From a bacterium (GTDB lineage: Bacteria > JAJVIF01 > JAGGVT01), in assembly GCA_021157815.1 (NCBI GenBank), contig JAGGVT010000047.1, positions 1 to 12,963 of the forward strand: a stretch of 12,963 nucleotides of DNA. Direction: 5' to 3'. Below are positions 1 through 7,262 of this stretch, piece by piece. The translations under genes and the position numbers were made by a program. Under the pieces are notes generated by a model. That model made no database searches and had not been told where the DNA came from. It saw nothing but the letters and a program-made list of their open reading frames with translations. Every line of letters begins with the position of its first letter. Position 1 is the stretch's first letter.

Positions 1-1
1 A

Positions 2-1033
2 GGCGGCGGTGGCTACAGCAATTCGCCATACCTCGATGGAAATACTGATTTCTCCCAACCGATCAACTTAACTGCTGCATCTCAATTTGAAGCATTTGGC
101 CAGAATTTTAACGGTTCGCCTGAACCCATGCAGTGGGGCGGCGGCGGTTCCGGTGGCGGCGGCTCCGGCGGCGGTGGCGGCGGATTTGGCGGCGGCCAGC
201 CTTACACTGCCAAGGGTGGCGTTATTGCCATTATGGCTACACAGGAAATGCACGATACAATCGAACAGGCGCTTAACCAGGTTGACAAACCGCCTAAACA
301 GGTTTACATCGAAGCTATCTTTATTAATACAGATAAAAACCCAATTCAAACACCAAGAGTATTCGGTGTTGAGAATTTCGGACAGTGGGCTTTCGAGGGC
401 GGCGGTGACCGCTTCTTCGGACAGTTCGACGTAACAGGAACCGAGGGTCTTGTATTCTCAATCCTGCCGAAAAATCAGAGTGTGCCGTACGATGACTTCC
501 GTATGAGATTCCAGTATCTGTTTGATGACCGATACGCAAGAATCGTAACAGCTCCGCGTGTTGCCGTTATTGATGGCTACACCGCGACTATCAGCGTTAA
601 TGAAAGCCGACCGTTCATCATTGATGGCGGTATAGTCATCGACCAGTTCGGTAATGCTATTCCCGCTCCGGATCAGGTTACAATGATCCCGACAGGTACA
701 ACGCTGACAATTACTCCGTTTGTTGATGACTATGGCAATATCACGATGAACTTATCGCCAAACCAGAGCCAGATGCTTGGTGAACCGCAGATGGTTAACG
801 GAAATCTTATCTGGGGTACCGTGAACAATCAGGTATCAACAACTCTTAGATTGCGTGATGGCGAGACAATCATTCTCGGTGGTATGACAACGAGAAACCG
901 CGACGTCAACAAGAAGTATCTCCCACTGCTTGGAGATATCCCGTTGATTGGTCAATTCTTTGGCCGTAAGTCCGTTATAGAAACTGAGAGCCAGTTGGTT
1001 ATTCTTTTGACAGTACATCTGGTTGGTAATTAA
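2..1033 (+). CDS. Secretin, C-terminal part (PilQ/GspD family), 5'-truncated by window
   Basis: This is the 3' part of an outer-membrane secretin gene, the pore of a type IV pilus or type II secretion machine. The frame is open from base 2, so the ATG at 128 is internal and the true start lies upstream. A Gly-rich stretch (about 137-199) precedes a segment typical of the last secretin N-domain, with VIAIMATQEMHDTIEQALNQ then VDKPPKQVYIEAIF. The C-terminal beta-barrel domain follows, with the family signature near the end: LRDGETIILGGM, then YLPLLGDIPLIGQFFG and a closing ESQLVILLTVHLV. The protein stops right after the barrel, so no long C-terminal S-domain for pilotin binding is present. It lies upstream of PilMN-, PilO- and PilP-like genes, whereas pilQ is usually last in pilMNOPQ. 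Family assignment is firm; choosing between PilQ and GspD is not possible here. Confidence 0.93.
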   Translation, partial: GGGGYSNSPYLDGNTDFSQPINLTAASQFEAFGQNFNGSPEPMQWGGGGSGGGGSGGGGGGFGGGQPYTAKGGVIAIMATQEMHDTIEQALNQVDKPPKQVYIEAIFINTDKNPIQTPRVFGVENFGQWAFEGGGDRFFGQFDVTGTEGLVFSILPKNQSVPYDDFRMRFQYLFDDRYARIVTAPRVAVIDGYTATISVNESRPFIIDGGIVIDQFGNAIPAPDQVTMIPTGTTLTITPFVDDYGNITMNLSPNQSQMLGEPQMVNGNLIWGTVNNQVSTTLRLRDGETIILGGMTTRNRDVNKKYLPLLGDIPLIGQFFGRKSVIETESQLVILLTVHLVGN

Positions 1034-1063
1034 TTTATATTGAGACCTAACGAGTGAAATATT

Positions 1064-1117
1064 ACGGTCACCCTTAATCCTGTTTCGTTATGGGGCAGGG
1101 TGACCGTTTCTTGATTT
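1064..1117 (+). terminator. Hairpin with T-rich tail after the secretin gene
   Basis: An 11-bp perfect inverted repeat, ACGGTCACCCT at 1064-1074 and AGGGTGACCGT at 1097-1107, is followed by a T-rich run (1107-1117). The loop is long (22 nt), so termination may be partial. It suggests that the downstream PilMN-like gene has some transcription of its own. The rest of the 1034-1304 gap shows no convincing promoter boxes. Confidence 0.6.
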
Positions 1118-1304
1118 ATGCTTAGAAATAATGTTGTACCAGTTAAAAGGGGATAGTGTCTTATTTATTAAACAATGTTGATATCTGGCCGATGATTTAT
1201 CAGTTTATTTCTTTATCCCCATTATTTGTTCAAACGGTCAGAAAAGGTAGAAATATTGCCTGTGTCAACACCGCTAACACATTAGATTGTGAGGTGTACC
1301 GCTA

Positions 1305-3323
1305 ATGGCGGAAAAGAAAATTATTGGACTGGATTTCACCAACAACGAGATCCGAATGGTCCAGGTTTCAGGTAAAGGGAAAAACGTCATGCTGGAACGT
1401 TATGCTGTAGGAGCAATTCCAGCGGGTGTTTTCCAGGGAGGACGGGTTGTTGAAACCGCCAGATTCGCAGATGTTGTCAAGGAACTGTATCGCACCCATA
1501 AATTTACATCCAAAAAATGCATTGTTGGCGTTTCAGGGAAATATGGCGTTACGCGTCTGATTACACTGCCCAAGATGAGTGCAGCGCAGACAAGAGATGC
1601 CATATCACTGCAACTTAACCAATATGTTCCGTTCCCACCGGGCGATACGCTTTTTGATTACAAAGTGCTTCGGGAAATCAAGGATGATGAAACGTTAAGC
1701 CAGGAAATTCTTCTGGTTGCCACTCGACGAAGCACCATGCAGCCTATTCTAAACGCGCTGAAAAAAGCGGGTTTGAATGTTGCCGGCATTAAAATCACAA
1801 CCCTCACCGGGTTTACCCTTTTTGAAGAGCAATATTTTGATGCTGATCAGGCCGTTGCTTTTGTGGATGTTCGCGATGCTGTAACCGACATCGCGTTCAT
1901 TTCGGAAAACTTCTTCCGCCTTTCAAGATCAATCGAATTTGGAAATACTCTTGTCGCTGATAAAATCAGGCAGAAGATTGGTGGAACTTATGAGGATGTC
2001 GAGGATTACCTCGCTCTGAATAAGATTGATCTCCAGGAAACATATCAACCCACTATGACCGTTGATGACGACGAAGGAGAAGAGGTTGACAGCGATGATG
2101 TTTCTCCACTGGAGCGTCAGGCGAAAGCCAAGGGTGAAACCTCGGAGAAGGCAGTTCGGGATTCGGTAATAAGGATTCTGGGCGCGTTTGTCAACGAGTT
2201 GATGCGTTCGATTCGATACTTTGAATCACAGCAGAAACGACGATCAAGAGTCGGCAAAATCGTATTATTTGGCAATATCGGATATCTTGAAAATCTGAGA
2301 GATTATATAGCCGAACAAACCGGCCTGGATACTGTTGTTATCAAAAGCGCGCCTGATTCAATTGAAATGGGGCTTGCCGGAATTGACCTTCAGATGTTTG
2401 AAGGCAATGAGGCAAAAGGGATTGTCCCTATCTCACTTGCTTATGAGGGTGTCAGGTCAAAGAGAATTGAACTTAATCTTGTTCCACGTGAAACCGTGGT
2501 TCGAAAAAAAGCTTTCAGCGCGATTAAATATGTAATTGTTGGATATATTGTTATGTTGGCATGGATGGCTATCTGGTATATAGGAAAGGATCAGGAATCT
2601 CAGGATGTCAAGGCGCATGTTCAGGAATGGGACAGAAAAATAAATCAGATTCGCCCGTTCTACGATGAAACTGAAGCTGTAAAGTCTGATATCAACGATA
2701 TCGCTCCCAAAGTGCAGGGTGTTCTCACCATTGTCCAGAAACAGGTGGCGTGGATTCCAATCCTTGAGGAAATTGGGCTTGTGCAGATTCCAGCCACATG
2801 GATAAATGAGTTTGCATTTGATGCGAATGGAGGTGCGGTTACGATTCATGGCTTTGGTTTTAAAACATCCAACGTACAGCGATTCTGCGCGATTCTTTTC
2901 TATTCAAATGTGTTCGAAATTGGTGATGTTGATGTGAGTGCCAGCTCTACGTCATCATCCACAAGTGAAGATTCGATGAGCGGTGGAGGAGGCACGTCAT
3001 CCTCCGGCGCTATGGATATGCCAATGCCAATTCCGGACATGATGGGCGGAACAGGAGATAGAATTCCTGATGACTGGTCAGCGGACAACTATCGCAATAA
3101 CAACATCAGAAATGCCGGCAGTCCGCGAGGGTCCTGGGGAGCGGAACCGATGTATGGTTTGCCTGATCTTCCACGAGGCGCGAGATCAATTGAGAGTTTC
3201 TGGGAGGGCAGAACAATTATCTGGCCGATTGGCTATGAGTTTGAATTCGAACTTACAGTTGTTCCGCAGGTCATTGATACAAGCAGTGCTGCGTTCGAAG
3301 GGTTAAGCAACCTTTCCGTTTAA
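1305..3323 (+). CDS. PilM-PilN fusion protein (GspL-like architecture), type IV pilus/T2SS inner-membrane platform
   Basis: The 672-residue protein joins two components that are separate in most type IV pilus systems. Residues 1-380 resemble PilM, the cytoplasmic actin-fold protein: IIGLDFTNNE near the start, QYVPFP at 106-111, DVRDAVTDI at 188-196, and ELMRSIRYFESQ at 298-309. Residues 388-396 read IELNLVPRE, which matches the conserved N-terminal PilN motif (INLLPxR) that docks on PilM. A transmembrane helix (about 408-426), a helical stretch (429-480) and a PilN-like periplasmic domain (about 481-656) follow. That domain is interrupted by a roughly 82-residue low-complexity insert (546-627). 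An acidic insert lies at 254-265. Separate PilM and PilN total about 550 residues. GspL has the same fused layout. Start: ATG with GAGGTG eight bases upstream. It would couple the cytoplasmic motor side to the PilO/PilP-like proteins. Confidence 0.9.
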   Translation: MAEKKIIGLDFTNNEIRMVQVSGKGKNVMLERYAVGAIPAGVFQGGRVVETARFADVVKELYRTHKFTSKKCIVGVSGKYGVTRLITLPKMSAAQTRDAISLQLNQYVPFPPGDTLFDYKVLREIKDDETLSQEILLVATRRSTMQPILNALKKAGLNVAGIKITTLTGFTLFEEQYFDADQAVAFVDVRDAVTDIAFISENFFRLSRSIEFGNTLVADKIRQKIGGTYEDVEDYLALNKIDLQETYQPTMTVDDDEGEEVDSDDVSPLERQAKAKGETSEKAVRDSVIRILGAFVNELMRSIRYFESQQKRRSRVGKIVLFGNIGYLENLRDYIAEQTGLDTVVIKSAPDSIEMGLAGIDLQMFEGNEAKGIVPISLAYEGVRSKRIELNLVPRETVVRKKAFSAIKYVIVGYIVMLAWMAIWYIGKDQESQDVKAHVQEWDRKINQIRPFYDETEAVKSDINDIAPKVQGVLTIVQKQVAWIPILEEIGLVQIPATWINEFAFDANGGAVTIHGFGFKTSNVQRFCAILFYSNVFEIGDVDVSASSTSSSTSEDSMSGGGGTSSSGAMDMPMPIPDMMGGTGDRIPDDWSADNYRNNNIRNAGSPRGSWGAEPMYGLPDLPRGARSIESFWEGRTIIWPIGYEFEFELTVVPQVIDTSSAAFEGLSNLSV

Positions 3324-3409
3324 GCGTGGCTTTTGAATTTGGATTTATTTACTTATTATAGTTTTTATACATTTATTCGTTACGCGTACTATCAAGGAGC
3401 GTAATTCTT

Positions 3410-4414
3410 ATGGACAAGATGTCAAAATCCGGTCAAGATGTAACAATTGCGATTGTTATCACAGTGATCGTATTCCTTGGATCCGCTGCGGCTTTTCACC
3501 AGTATTTTTATATCACCAAACTTGCGGAAATTGACAGTTTGAAAGCTCAGCGAACCTCCAAAGAACAAACCTTTAATAACTATAAAAAAGTGATTGAGGA
3601 AAAACCAAATTTTGAAGAACAGCTGGTTGCTCTTCATGCAACCTGGGATAATAACAAACACTATTTCGTAAATGGAATGGTTGACTGGGATGATATCGAG
3701 GAAATTCGCCAGACCCAGTTCACAATCTTCCAGCTTTATGAAAAGGTTATAGAGGCCGCGGTGTTTGCCGGTATTGAGGTTGAACATCCGGTTGAGCAGG
3801 AATTTGCAATTATGATCACAGAGGAACTTCAATTCCATCCTGATGATGAACCATTTGATTTTCCTCCACATTTCCTTTTCCTTGTGAACAACTGGTCATT
3901 TATACCATCGGAGAGATTTCCTGATGCAGATTCTGAAAAGGGCGCGGCTGATGTCGGCGGAAGTTCGTCAGGCTCATCTGGTGGTTTTGGATTTGGTACC
4001 GGAGGCGGTTCGTCAGCAAGCGCTGGCGGAGCCGTTAAAAATCTTTTCAGCGCGCATGATTTTACCGTTGAATTCGAGGCGACATACGATCAACTTAAAA
4101 AATTCATTGAGATAATGCAGGACCTTGAAGGCGATGAGGCATGGGTTATTTCGGTGCACTGCTTTGAAACAAGTGGCGACCCGATATTCTTCGGATTCCC
4201 GGCAACTCTTTCAGGTGATATTGTTTATACGGATGTTAAGATTCCGATGGAAATGTTCTGTACCGCTTATGAGCTTTATGAGCCGGGCGCGACCAACATT
4301 CCACCCAATCTGCCCGGAGAAACAAGCTGCAGCCCGTCAGGAGGCGGTGGCGGCGGTGGTAGCAGCAGCGGTGGCGGCGGAATTGGCGGCGGTGGCGGTG
4401 CTGGATTTAGCTAA
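3410..4414 (+). CDS. PilO-like inner-membrane alignment-complex protein
   Basis: This 334-residue bitopic protein is the likely partner of the preceding PilN-like domain. A short cytoplasmic start is followed by one transmembrane helix (about 11-34) and a helical, probably coiled-coil segment (36-75). A periplasmic region then contains a PilO-like alpha/beta fold around 215-285 (FTVEFEATYDQLKKFIEIMQ, then DIVYTDVKIPMEMF). Sequence similarity to PilO is weak, so the call rests on topology, length and gene order. Two Gly/Ser-rich stretches are unusual: residues 182-208 between coiled coil and globular domain, and a C-terminal tail (309-334) of almost only Gly and Ser. The start has a good ribosome site (AAGGAG, ending ten bases before ATG). 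A second ATG three codons later is possible. GspM is the type II equivalent. Confidence 0.75.
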   Translation: MDKMSKSGQDVTIAIVITVIVFLGSAAAFHQYFYITKLAEIDSLKAQRTSKEQTFNNYKKVIEEKPNFEEQLVALHATWDNNKHYFVNGMVDWDDIEEIRQTQFTIFQLYEKVIEAAVFAGIEVEHPVEQEFAIMITEELQFHPDDEPFDFPPHFLFLVNNWSFIPSERFPDADSEKGAADVGGSSSGSSGGFGFGTGGGSSASAGGAVKNLFSAHDFTVEFEATYDQLKKFIEIMQDLEGDEAWVISVHCFETSGDPIFFGFPATLSGDIVYTDVKIPMEMFCTAYELYEPGATNIPPNLPGETSCSPSGGGGGGGSSSGGGGIGGGGGAGFS

Positions 4415-4496
4415 TCTTTATTTCCGTCAAAACATGAATGAATTATTTGGATAATTATTTGTAATTAATATAGAAAGCATTACAGGAGTTAATTTA

Positions 4497-5375
4497 ATGA
4501 ATGACAATGGTAAACTGAATCTGGGATTAATTCTAATCGGACTTATATCCCTTACAATAATATCACTTGGTATTTTCACCGTGGCATCACGCGCTCAGGA
4601 TGGCGCAATACCAAAAGCGCCGATTCTACAGGCTGATCCGGATACTCCGCCGGAAAGTCCGCCTGGTGATGAACCGGTTGACATCACCGATACAAGTGAG
4701 CAGGCTGATGATAATGAGGAAGGGAACATTCCTCCGCCAGCCGATGTGGAAGAGACTGAAGAAACCTATATAAGCCACAGGGACAGCACACCACGTGAAC
4801 TGACAGAGCTTGGCATTTACTACAAGGATGATGAGGGAAGCCCTGTCGCTGAGCGAACGAAACTGATTAATAATGTGAATCTTCCATCCGCGATGATGAG
4901 GAAAAATGATCAGGCTCGCTCTTTCCAGACAATGAACACAGAAGGGCGTTTTGACCCGTTGTTCGTTACAGACATGATTCCGGAAGGACTCAGGCCGGAA
5001 CTTGAGGGTGAGGGTATCAGCGGCGCTGTCGATTCAGGTCTTATTGATCAACTAATCCAGACTAAAATCAGCACTTTCTTCAAGTATTTGCCTATTCAGA
5101 TAATCGGAACAATGCAAAATGGGCCCTATAAGAGCGCTTTGATTAGCATTCGGACTCTGGGCTACTATAAAATCCTGAAAGAGGGACAGGGTGACAGGAT
5201 TGTGGCTTTCGGAGGAGATGAAGGTTACTATGTTGTCGGAATGACAGTTACCAAAATTTCAGAGGACCATGTAACAATTAATATTTCTGCAACACTGATA
5301 GACTATATTTACAATCGAGCGCTGTCAACCACACCAACCGTTACCAGGCATTTCTACGTTCGCAGATATAATTAG
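4497..5375 (+). CDS. PilP/GspC-like periplasmic linker protein
   Basis: This 292-residue protein has one N-terminal hydrophobic helix (about 9-30), then a Pro- and acid-rich linker (36-100). A C-terminal domain (about 196-264) has the beta-rich pattern of PilP/GspC homology regions: IQIIGTMQNGPYKSALISI, then YYKILKEGQGD, then YYVVGMTVTKISEDHVTINI. Upstream, GRFDPLF at 150-156 recalls the GRRDPF motif that precedes this domain in PilP. PilP is normally a lipoprotein, but no Cys follows the hydrophobic segment here, so it is either anchored by its helix as GspC is, or cleaved near SRAQ (residues 31-34). In the family this domain binds the secretin, so it would bridge the PilN/PilO-like proteins to the upstream secretin. 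Ribosome site CAGGAG is well placed. Last gene of the module. Confidence 0.75.
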   Translation: MNDNGKLNLGLILIGLISLTIISLGIFTVASRAQDGAIPKAPILQADPDTPPESPPGDEPVDITDTSEQADDNEEGNIPPPADVEETEETYISHRDSTPRELTELGIYYKDDEGSPVAERTKLINNVNLPSAMMRKNDQARSFQTMNTEGRFDPLFVTDMIPEGLRPELEGEGISGAVDSGLIDQLIQTKISTFFKYLPIQIIGTMQNGPYKSALISIRTLGYYKILKEGQGDRIVAFGGDEGYYVVGMTVTKISEDHVTINISATLIDYIYNRALSTTPTVTRHFYVRRYN

Positions 5376-5396
5376 TCTCATTTAAATAGAAAAATC

Positions 5397-5427
5397 AAAA
5401 AAGACCGCGATTAGCGGTCTTTTTTTT
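5397..5427. terminator. Strong bidirectional intrinsic terminator
   Basis: An A-rich run leads into AAGACCGC, a five-base loop (GATTA) and GCGGTCTT followed by eight or more T. Because A-runs also precede the left arm, it can stop transcripts from both sides: the pilus module on + and gcvT on -. Confidence 0.92.
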
Positions 5428-5553
5428 GTTATGTTTCCTAACTTCGCATCAACCTTGACTACATGGTTATAACCTCTGTACTAATGCTGTTTCCATTTGT
5501 ACAATTGGTGCTGTAAATACGATGTCAGGTCAAGAAGCCCGTCATTCCCGCGA

Positions 5554-5773
5554 AAGAGTCTGTTGGGAAAGGTTGTTTTTACATTTCATCCCCCCCCTTT
5601 AACCCCCCGCGAGCGGGGGGAGATTTATTTTGTATTATAAACACAATATCTGATCTATATACTATCGAAGGGGAGAAACAACATTCTCCCTCCCCGCTCG
5701 CGGGGAGGGCTGGGGTGGGGGCTTCCTGTTTGCGATGCCTTTCCTGACAGCCTCTAAAACCCTCTGCTATTTT
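5554..5773 (-). mobile_element. MITE-like element, copy A (left inverted repeat truncated)
   Basis: This non-coding element is the reverse-complement homologue of the copy at 9318-9555. Its right end (5737-5773) carries the 37-bp terminal repeat ending in CTCTGCTATTTT. Its left end begins only at AAGAGTCTGTTGGGAAAGGT, lacking the outer 17 bases of the repeat. Inside are two GC-rich perfect palindromes: arms CCCCCCGC/GCGGGGGG (5603-5620) and arms CCCTCCCCGC/GCGGGGAGGG (5688-5709), each with a 2-base loop. The element ends 11 bases from the gcvT stop codon. Open frames across it give Pro/Gly/Arg-rich peptides and are not genes. Confidence 0.85.
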
Positions 5774-5784
5774 GTCAAACTTAT

Positions 5785-6915
5785 CTACTTTTTCGTATGC
5801 GGCTGAACAAACGGTGTGGACACGACTGGCGCATCAACAATCTTGTTCCTTATTTTAACCTGAACAATATTTCCAACCTCAGCGTGCTCTTTAGGAACAA
5901 ATCCCAGTGCGATATTCTCATTAATTGACGGTCCAAACGACCCGCTTGTGATAAAGCCGATTTTTTCATCGTTTAGGAGTATTTCATCATGATGCCGAGC
6001 CGATGCCTTATGCTGAGGCTTCAACCCGACAATCTTGCGAGTTACGCCATCTTTCTTGATTTGCCTGATAATTTCCGATGATGAAAATTCACGTTTTTTC
6101 AGTTTAACAACCCATCCGAGATTTGCTTCAAACGGGTTTGTAGTGTCATCGATATCATTCCCGTAAAGCGAATAACACATCTCCAGACGTAGTGTATCGC
6201 GTGCGCCGAGTCCGATTGGCTTGATATTGTCCCCGCCTATTTCAAACAGCTTGCGCCACATATCAACAGCCTGGTTGTTTGAGAGAATGATCTCAAATCC
6301 ATCCTCACCTGTATATCCTGTTCGTGCGACTGTCAACCAGTTGTCATCGTCCTGTCCAACCCACTTAAGCCCGAAGTAGTTCATATCCTTCACCTGAGCT
6401 TCAGGAATGGCTTTGTCGACTATGGATTCCGCTTTGGGGCCTTGTACGGCGATAAGGGATGTGTGATACGAACGATGGCGCCATACGCTGTCATCATCGA
6501 CCTTCGATTTAATCCACGCGACATCCTTTTCGACATTCGCGCCGTTAAACACCCATAGATAAACTTCTTCAGCAAGGCGATAGACAATCAAATCATCAAC
6601 TATACCGCCGCTGTCGTTCATAAGAAGCGTGTAATGAGCCTGCCCGACTGCAAGCTTGCGCGGATTGTTTGACAGAAGTTTGTCGATTGTGTCGAGAGCT
6701 TTCGGTCCCTCAAATATCGCCTCACCCATGTGTGTAATGTCGAATGCTCCGCAACTTTCGCGTGTGAATTTGTGCTCCTCAATTTGAGATGTGTACCAGA
6801 CCGGGAGTTCATAACCGGCGAATGTGACAATTCGCCCTCCCATCTTGACGTGTTCATCATAAAGAGGGGTTCTGCGAACTCCCTCGCTATTGATTGAATG
6901 TTCTTCTAAAGACAT
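5785..6915 (-). CDS. gcvT: Aminomethyltransferase, T protein of the glycine cleavage system
   Basis: The 376-residue product matches GcvT in full length. It takes the aminomethyl group from the lipoylated H protein, releases ammonia and passes the one-carbon unit to tetrahydrofolate in the cytoplasm. Visible family motifs are TPLYDEHVKMGG near the start, DITHMGE at 59-65, GGIVDDLIVY at 103-112 (Asp107 is the likely catalytic acid), TGYTGEDGFEI at 199-209, GLGARDTLRLEMCYSLYGND at 235-254, and a C-terminal GFITSGSFGPS around 320-330. The ATG start has a modest AAAGGG ribosome site eight bases upstream. No gcvH or gcvP gene is in the window, so it is either a single-gene locus or separated from its partners. 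I see no glycine-riboswitch core upstream. Transcription ends at or near the repeat element and terminator downstream. Confidence 0.96.
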   Translation of the reverse strand: MSLEEHSINSEGVRRTPLYDEHVKMGGRIVTFAGYELPVWYTSQIEEHKFTRESCGAFDITHMGEAIFEGPKALDTIDKLLSNNPRKLAVGQAHYTLLMNDSGGIVDDLIVYRLAEEVYLWVFNGANVEKDVAWIKSKVDDDSVWRHRSYHTSLIAVQGPKAESIVDKAIPEAQVKDMNYFGLKWVGQDDDNWLTVARTGYTGEDGFEIILSNNQAVDMWRKLFEIGGDNIKPIGLGARDTLRLEMCYSLYGNDIDDTTNPFEANLGWVVKLKKREFSSSEIIRQIKKDGVTRKIVGLKPQHKASARHHDEILLNDEKIGFITSGSFGPSINENIALGFVPKEHAEVGNIVQVKIRNKIVDAPVVSTPFVQPHTKK

Positions 6916-6970
6916 ATCCAGACCCTTTCAATGAGAATAGAAATCCGTAATATAATGGCATGAAAGGATT

Positions 6971-6999
6971 ATAATTCCACTAGATTTGTGCTTTGTCAA
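6971..6999 (-). promoter_or_regulatory. Probable sigma70-type promoter of gcvT
   Basis: Read on the minus strand, a perfect TTGACA (6994-6999) is followed after 17 bases by AATTAT (6971-6976), a 4/6 match to the -10 box. An alternative TATAAT at 6968-6973 has a 20-base spacing. It lies 53 bases upstream of the gcvT start codon. Confidence 0.5.
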
Positions 7000-7101
7000 G
7001 TAAAAAGAGCAATCAAAATCAATGATTGGATATCCTTGTAGCGGTTGCTAATACGTTTATAATATGTTTGTTAATAGCAGATTGCATAATAATACATAAC
7101 A

Positions 7102-7137
7102 GGTGTCAGCCGTGGTGACAGCCACGGTGTCAGCCCA
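7102..7137. repeat. Three tandem 12-bp units with GGTGTCAGCC core
   Basis: GGTGTCAGCC (7102-7111), GGTGACAGCC (7114-7123) and GGTGTCAGCC (7126-7135) are spaced by two bases each. The spacing bases make CCGTGG...CCACGG (7110-7127), so a small hairpin overlaps the direct repeats. It sits about 100 bases upstream of the gcvT promoter candidate. It could be an operator array or a short intergenic repeat. The rest of 6916-7198 shows no gene. Confidence 0.7.
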
Positions 7138-7198
7138 GATCGTGTAATATAGCGTTATATGCATGTGTTAATCTAACATGTAATGTGGCGATTGAAAC

Positions 7199-7238
7199 AA
7201 AAAAAACACCGGGATTCAGATAAAATCCCGGTGTTTTT
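7199..7238 (-). terminator. Intrinsic terminator of the lytic transglycosylase gene
   Basis: A perfect 15-bp inverted repeat (7202-7216 and 7224-7238, GC core CACCGGGATT) has a 7-base loop. On the minus strand it ends in eight T. It lies 24 bases beyond the stop codon. Confidence 0.92.
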
Positions 7239-7262
7239 AAAATCTCAGAGAAGAATGAACCG

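Noticed and set aside
87-434. Ala-rich 115-codon + frame and 93-codon - frame over the secretin Gly stretch
   Set aside because: Low-complexity GGC/GCC DNA opens all frames. The secretin frame is the one with a conserved family signature.
2457-2849. 130-codon frame on - within the PilMN fusion gene, and a 149-codon frame on - in the PilO-like gene
   Set aside because: Both are antisense shadows of well-supported coding sequence.
5601-5710. CRISPR array suggested by repeated GC palindromes
   Set aside because: Only two unequal palindromes with one spacer, belonging to the MITE; no regular repeat-spacer pattern.
7150-7185. Imperfect palindrome around CATGTGTTA...TAACATG as operator
   Set aside because: Arms need a bulge and the region is AT-rich, so chance is a sufficient explanation.
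6916-7198. Glycine riboswitch upstream of gcvT
   Set aside because: I looked for the conserved GGAGAG and CACCGAAGGGG-type core elements on the minus strand and found none.
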